Source: Rhabdornis inornatus (taxonomy: Eukaryota > Chordata > Aves > Passeriformes > Rhabdornithidae). Taken from it: a stretch of 64,000 nucleotides of DNA. Location of the stretch: NCBI GenBank assembly GCA_013397075.1, contig VWZS01006721.1, positions 3,609,510-3,673,509 on the forward strand. The letters run 5' to 3'. Both the position numbers and the translations under genes were made by a program. Numbering within the stretch: the first letter of the stretch is position 1; each line of letters opens with the position of its first letter. Under the pieces are notes generated by a model. It did no database searches and was not told the origin of the DNA. It saw only the letters and a list, made by a program, of their open reading frames with translations. This document shows positions 59,601 through 64,000 of the stretch, one piece after another.

Positions 59601-62600
59601 AACTACCTAGATGATTTGCACTGCATAGAAATTAGTATTATGTTAAAATGGCTGACTATCTTTGGCTCCTTGTTAAAATAATCCCTGTGCCTAAAAAAAC
59701 CCAACTTTTTTCAATGCAAACAGATGTACTATAAGAACTGGCATAAAAACATCATAAAATCAAACTGCTGATTTATAGCTGATTGGATTGATGTATGGAA
59801 GATAAAATGCACCACTTAATGAAAAAGAAATCACAAATTCCACACCACCATATTGTCTATGCTTATTTAGGAACATTTTTAAAAGTTTGATATCGTGAAA
59901 AGATTTTTACACACCATTCTGGATAGCAGTATTTCACTTAAAGGCTTAGTAATAAGCCAGCCCTGCTTTAATGGACTCACTATTCAAGAAAAGACCCTGA
60001 AAATTCTTGACTGGGGAAAGACAATTTTCACCTAAACAATCTGAATGATTTCAGTAGGATAACTCAGATAAGCAGAAAGATAATTCCAGGCAAATCTTCC
60101 CAAACAATTCTGTCACCATGCAGTACTTCAAACCTGACCTGCAGCATTCTTGCTAATTTAGTCCTAGACCTTTCTTCTCAAGAGACTGCCTGTTTTTAAA
60201 AACTCAACAAATAATTTAGTAGGTTTCTTCATGAGTTTGTGGTAGAAACACTGGCTTATCCTTAATTAAAAAGCTATATTTAACTGGATATGGTAAAAAA
60301 CAAAGAGCAAAACCCAACCGTCCTTGCACAAAAACGAGACAGTTCCACCTCCCAGCCTAGACTGTCTCCACAAGCCAGATGCTCCATTCTCATCTTTCTG
60401 GCTGACCAGGCAGTTGTCACAGTGGGTGCTCCCATGTTTACACTGCCATGGACTCAGAAGAAACACATCCTCCCAGTCCCCCCAAATTACAGCCCAGTGA
60501 CACATGTGCTGCACACATTGCATCCACTTTGGAGCAGGCTGTCCTTTGGGGGTGGCTTTTACTCTCCCAGCGCTCTGCTGCAATTAATGCTTCCTCAGGT
60601 TGTGTCTTTGTCCTCTTCACACACCATCGACCAGCTTCAGCCTCACCAGTTGTTGAGCATGGAGGAGGAAGTGAGGCAGAGGTGAAAAGAGGGCAGAACT
60701 GGTGGGGAGGGGCACTACTGGCTGCTTTTTTACACAAGATATTCAGTTTTAAGCTTTTCCTAATTCTGGTGGAAAGGTCTGGCTACTCTGACACTCTCTT
60801 TAAATTTTGCATTCAATGCTGTTTTGTCACTTCTTCTGGTTCCTCTCATCCAGACCAGATCCAGCTGCCAGAGGCCTGTCTGGAAACACCCCATTCCCTA
60901 ATCCCTTTACATCCTGCTGTGGATGGCAGGCCCATTACAAAAAGGCCATGGAATGCAATGCACTTTTGGAAAAGATGTGGATGGGATCCAGTTTAGTGGT
61001 GAAGGGCAGTGAACAAGAGTTACCAGCTGAACAAAGCCCTCCCTAGCTCTGGACTCTTTCCAGAGCCCTTATCCTGACCCAGTCATTGCAGCATGTTACA
61101 GTACAGCAGAAAAATAACCATGTCTCCATCAGTAACCCAGAAATGGAAGTGCTGTGATGGGAACTGCCATGGGCAGTAATGAGGCTGAGGCTCTGGGAAG
61201 CAGGGAGCAATTGGGAGAGCGCTGACGTGCTCCTGTGAGTTCCACAGAGCCCAGCTCCAGATTTCAGGTAGGAGGTCAAAAGAGGTCATTCCTACAAAAA
61301 CATCTAACCAGAGCTGACAGGTCACTGGGGTGTCCTTCCCACCCCCTGCTTTACAGGCATTCACATGTACAGCATTTGGACATCTCATTAAGGCAGAGAA
61401 GCTGTGTGAGAGATGCCAGCTCCCAGCCACTGACCAAGAGTCATTGACTGGTACCAAAACAATCCACCTGGAATGGGTGGAAGGAAAGGCATATCACTGA
61501 GAATGGAGTTATTATAGAACGTGTTTAAATTTTAAAATAAAGCTTTTAATTACACCTGTCAAAAACTGCAAATTGTCTCTTCCCTTAGAAAGGGGTGAAG
61601 GCACAACAGAGATTACATCCAATGCTTTGGCAGTCATGTATTTTAACAAAAGAGATCTTTCGGTATTATTCTTAAAAATTAAACTTAAATCCCCAGTTCT
61701 GCCAAATAACTAGATATATTTAGCAGATTCTTGCATATTGTATATGCTTGTGTAGCTGTGGGAGTTGATTTGGCACAATGAAAAAGTATCTATTTGTCTA
61801 CATATACCCTCCAGTTCTGTTGCCAAATTAAAAAAATAAATAAAAAAAATTAAAGTTTCACATTCAGAAATATGGAAAAATAAAAGCTGACAATCTTGAC
61901 TTTTTTTTATTTTTTTTTTTTTTTTTTTTATTTCCTGGCTTGGGCAATGAGACTGTGTATTTTGGGTTCCCCTTGTTGAAGTGATCACAGATGCCTAATC
62001 CCCTTTGGGTTCCCCTATGACACATTAAATACAAAGCCAATCCAAACACACCCGTGGATTTTAAAGCCTTTTATAGTGCTGTAAAAAATAACCATAGGGA
62101 TTCTTCATCTGAAATACACTAGAGCTACTCTTCCACTTAACTGAGGTGCAATGATCTGGAGGGTTAATGTACAGAAACAAGATCAAGTTTACAACCCAGA
62201 AACACCTAAATGGGAATCAAATTAATACCCTTGGAGAGCTGGGACTTTAGAGCTAGCATCCCAAAATTCTACTGCAAACAAGGGGCTGACTAGCTGGAAA
62301 GGCATAGATTAGTCAATACAGGGTAGTTAAGTACCATGAATATTATTTATCCATGAAAAAGAAAACTGTGATGTACCAGGAGAAATAAATCAGTTGAGAT
62401 AGAGGATACTGGAGACATTGCATGAGGCTTGGATAAGCCCTTGGTGAAGCAAATTGCACAGCTGTGCAGGATTTGTATTACCTGGGCTGGAGAAGGAATT
62501 AAAACTGGAGAAGGTGCACAAAACACCTCAGATTAAGGGATTTGTTTTATGAATTTAAAGATTAGAAATGCATGGCTTATTTAGCCTATCTGACTGAAGG

Positions 62601-64000
62601 CTGGCAAAGAGAAAGAGTCAGGGTGATAAATTTCAGAGAAGTGCTATTCAGATGTATAACACTGGCAACAAAGACAAATGGATTACACATCTTTAACCGA
62701 TACTTACTCGAAATTAGCTTTCTGTTCCTCAGAGACACAAGTTTTTAGCACTGCAAGGGTGGAGGGAGAGCAAAAATCCTTATTTTTAGGTTGGATCATG
62801 CTCAGTTCTGAGGGGAACTGCACAGCATGGAAAAGAGCTGGATTGGGTGAGTCATGATGAGAATCTCCCGGTAGCCTGGTTCTAAGATCCTATTACAGAT
62901 GTGTGGTTAACTTCTGCCCATGTTGAAGCAGGTTATGCACTTGAAAGGCTCTCCTAGTTTTACACAGAAGAAAATCTCAAGAGAACTAAGATGTAGAAAA
63001 GCACCTAGAAAAATCTACAGCACTTTGTGTGTGAGTCAGGAACAAGGAGGTTCCCTACTATTCTCTGTTACTTGTTCCAATTTAAATAACAAAGCCATAA
63101 AAGGTGAATGTGGAAAAAAAAGCAATAAAATGATTATTAAGTAAGTATTTCACAGCCGTCATTGAAAAGTTCTAGTTAATTGTTAAGAGTTTAGATCAGA
63201 TCAGAGAATTTTGTTTTCCCAATGATTAAAGAAGAAAGGAAACAGTGAGGTAAATAACCAGGTAGAAATAATGATGCACTTTAAATCTTCCACATGAGCG
63301 AGTTGATCTGTTAATAGCTAATGCACTGTGCTGCTCCCCCTCCCTTCCCTCCCCCATTGTAATCAGCCTTTTGTCACATACCAGTGAAATCCATTAGCTG
63401 CAACTTCCTTATCAACTTCCAAGGCTTTCCAGCGACTAAGATATTTGCATATTTAACGATTCATTTGACTGGTATCAGCTCTCATTTACCAAGTGCTTGA
63501 GAAGAAAAACAAGGCATAGTGTGTAGAAGTTCTGTTTAAAAACAAAAAAGTACTGACAGCTCCTTTCAATAAACAGATTTAGCCAAATCAATGGATTGGA
63601 GTAGACTCGGTAAAAAGTCTGAGAACTATCAAGAACTTTTGGACCCATATATTAATTTAAAGATTGTGAGCACAAATGAAAGCTCTTCAGCATTTAAACA
63701 AGCTTCTAATTTCACTCACTTTATTTATTTCACTCTTCTCTGCACTACTTGCACCAAATTTCCTTCACTTGTCTACTCCTGAATTATTTCAGCAGTGCTA
63801 CTTTCTAGTACTTATGACATCACCACTACAACGCCGACATGAAAATAAAAATCCAGACATCAAGAACAGGAGGAAGCTGATGAAGCCTTGGGAAGATTCT
63901 GTTTTGACACAAACGTCATGGTAGTTTTATTGGCAAAAGAGCTAGAGGGGGAGTAATGCCTGACAGTCACACAGAGAGTTTGCCAAGTGTATATTTAAAA
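56671..64000. other. SLC10A7 intron, incomplete at the window edge
   Basis: AT-rich sequence without a recognisable exon. It includes a T-rich tract at 61901-61931 and a GC-richer stretch at 60300-61450 with long overlapping open frames on both strands. I see nothing coding that I can support. Confidence 0.65.
61901..61931. repeat. Poly-T tract
   Basis: Thirty-one bases of nearly pure T with two A interruptions. It is preceded at about 61830 by an A-rich stretch, so the neighbourhood resembles opposite-facing poly-A remnants. Confidence 0.85.

Noticed and set aside
60448..60996. 182-codon + strand open frame
   Set aside because: No recognisable protein features or splice structure, and an opposing frame of similar quality covers the same DNA.

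Overview
This is vertebrate nuclear DNA, almost certainly from a bird and probably a songbird (passerine). The evidence is: genes split by canonical GT/AG introns; long AT-rich, CpG-poor introns; several truncated CR1 LINE 3' ends of the bird type; and one LTR fragment that resembles an ERV LTR family common in passerines. There are no bacterial operons, CRISPR arrays or phage genes.

Left part (1-9.9 kb). The last coding exon of a single-pass membrane protein lies on the + strand at 2841-3434. Two small upstream exon candidates (59-90 and 747-810) fit it in reading phase. By remembered synteny this gene is probably REELD1; the sequence alone does not prove that. Downstream is an intergenic stretch with a striking palindromic element (about 3.94-4.05 kb), a small CpG island with a CTCF-like site (7.74-7.98 kb) and a CR1 fragment.

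Middle-left (9.87-13.2 kb). A complete five-exon, trypsin-like serine protease gene of the acrosin type lies on the - strand (10044-12763). It is predicted to be 488 residues, with an intact catalytic triad and a C-terminal tail built from about fifteen 10-residue units encoded by a 30-bp tandem repeat. A CR1 copy ends about 150 bp upstream of its start codon.

Right part (26.7-64 kb). Five internal exons of SLC10A7 lie on the - strand (26757-56670). They encode 174 residues, roughly 158-331 of a 340-residue protein. The 5' exons lie beyond position 64000. The short terminal exon was not found. Everything else from 13.2 to 64 kb is intron or intergenic sequence with simple repeats, old CR1, one LTR fragment and a few inverted repeats, including an old fold-back element at 24.96-25.09 kb.

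The genes do not form a pathway. The membrane-protein gene and SLC10A7 are convergent, which agrees with my memory of the mammalian LSM6-REELD1-SLC10A7 order. The acrosin-type gene sits between them. I found no clear new multi-gene system. The best leads are the repeat-tailed protease, the hammerhead-like palindrome, the fold-back element and the isolated CpG clusters.
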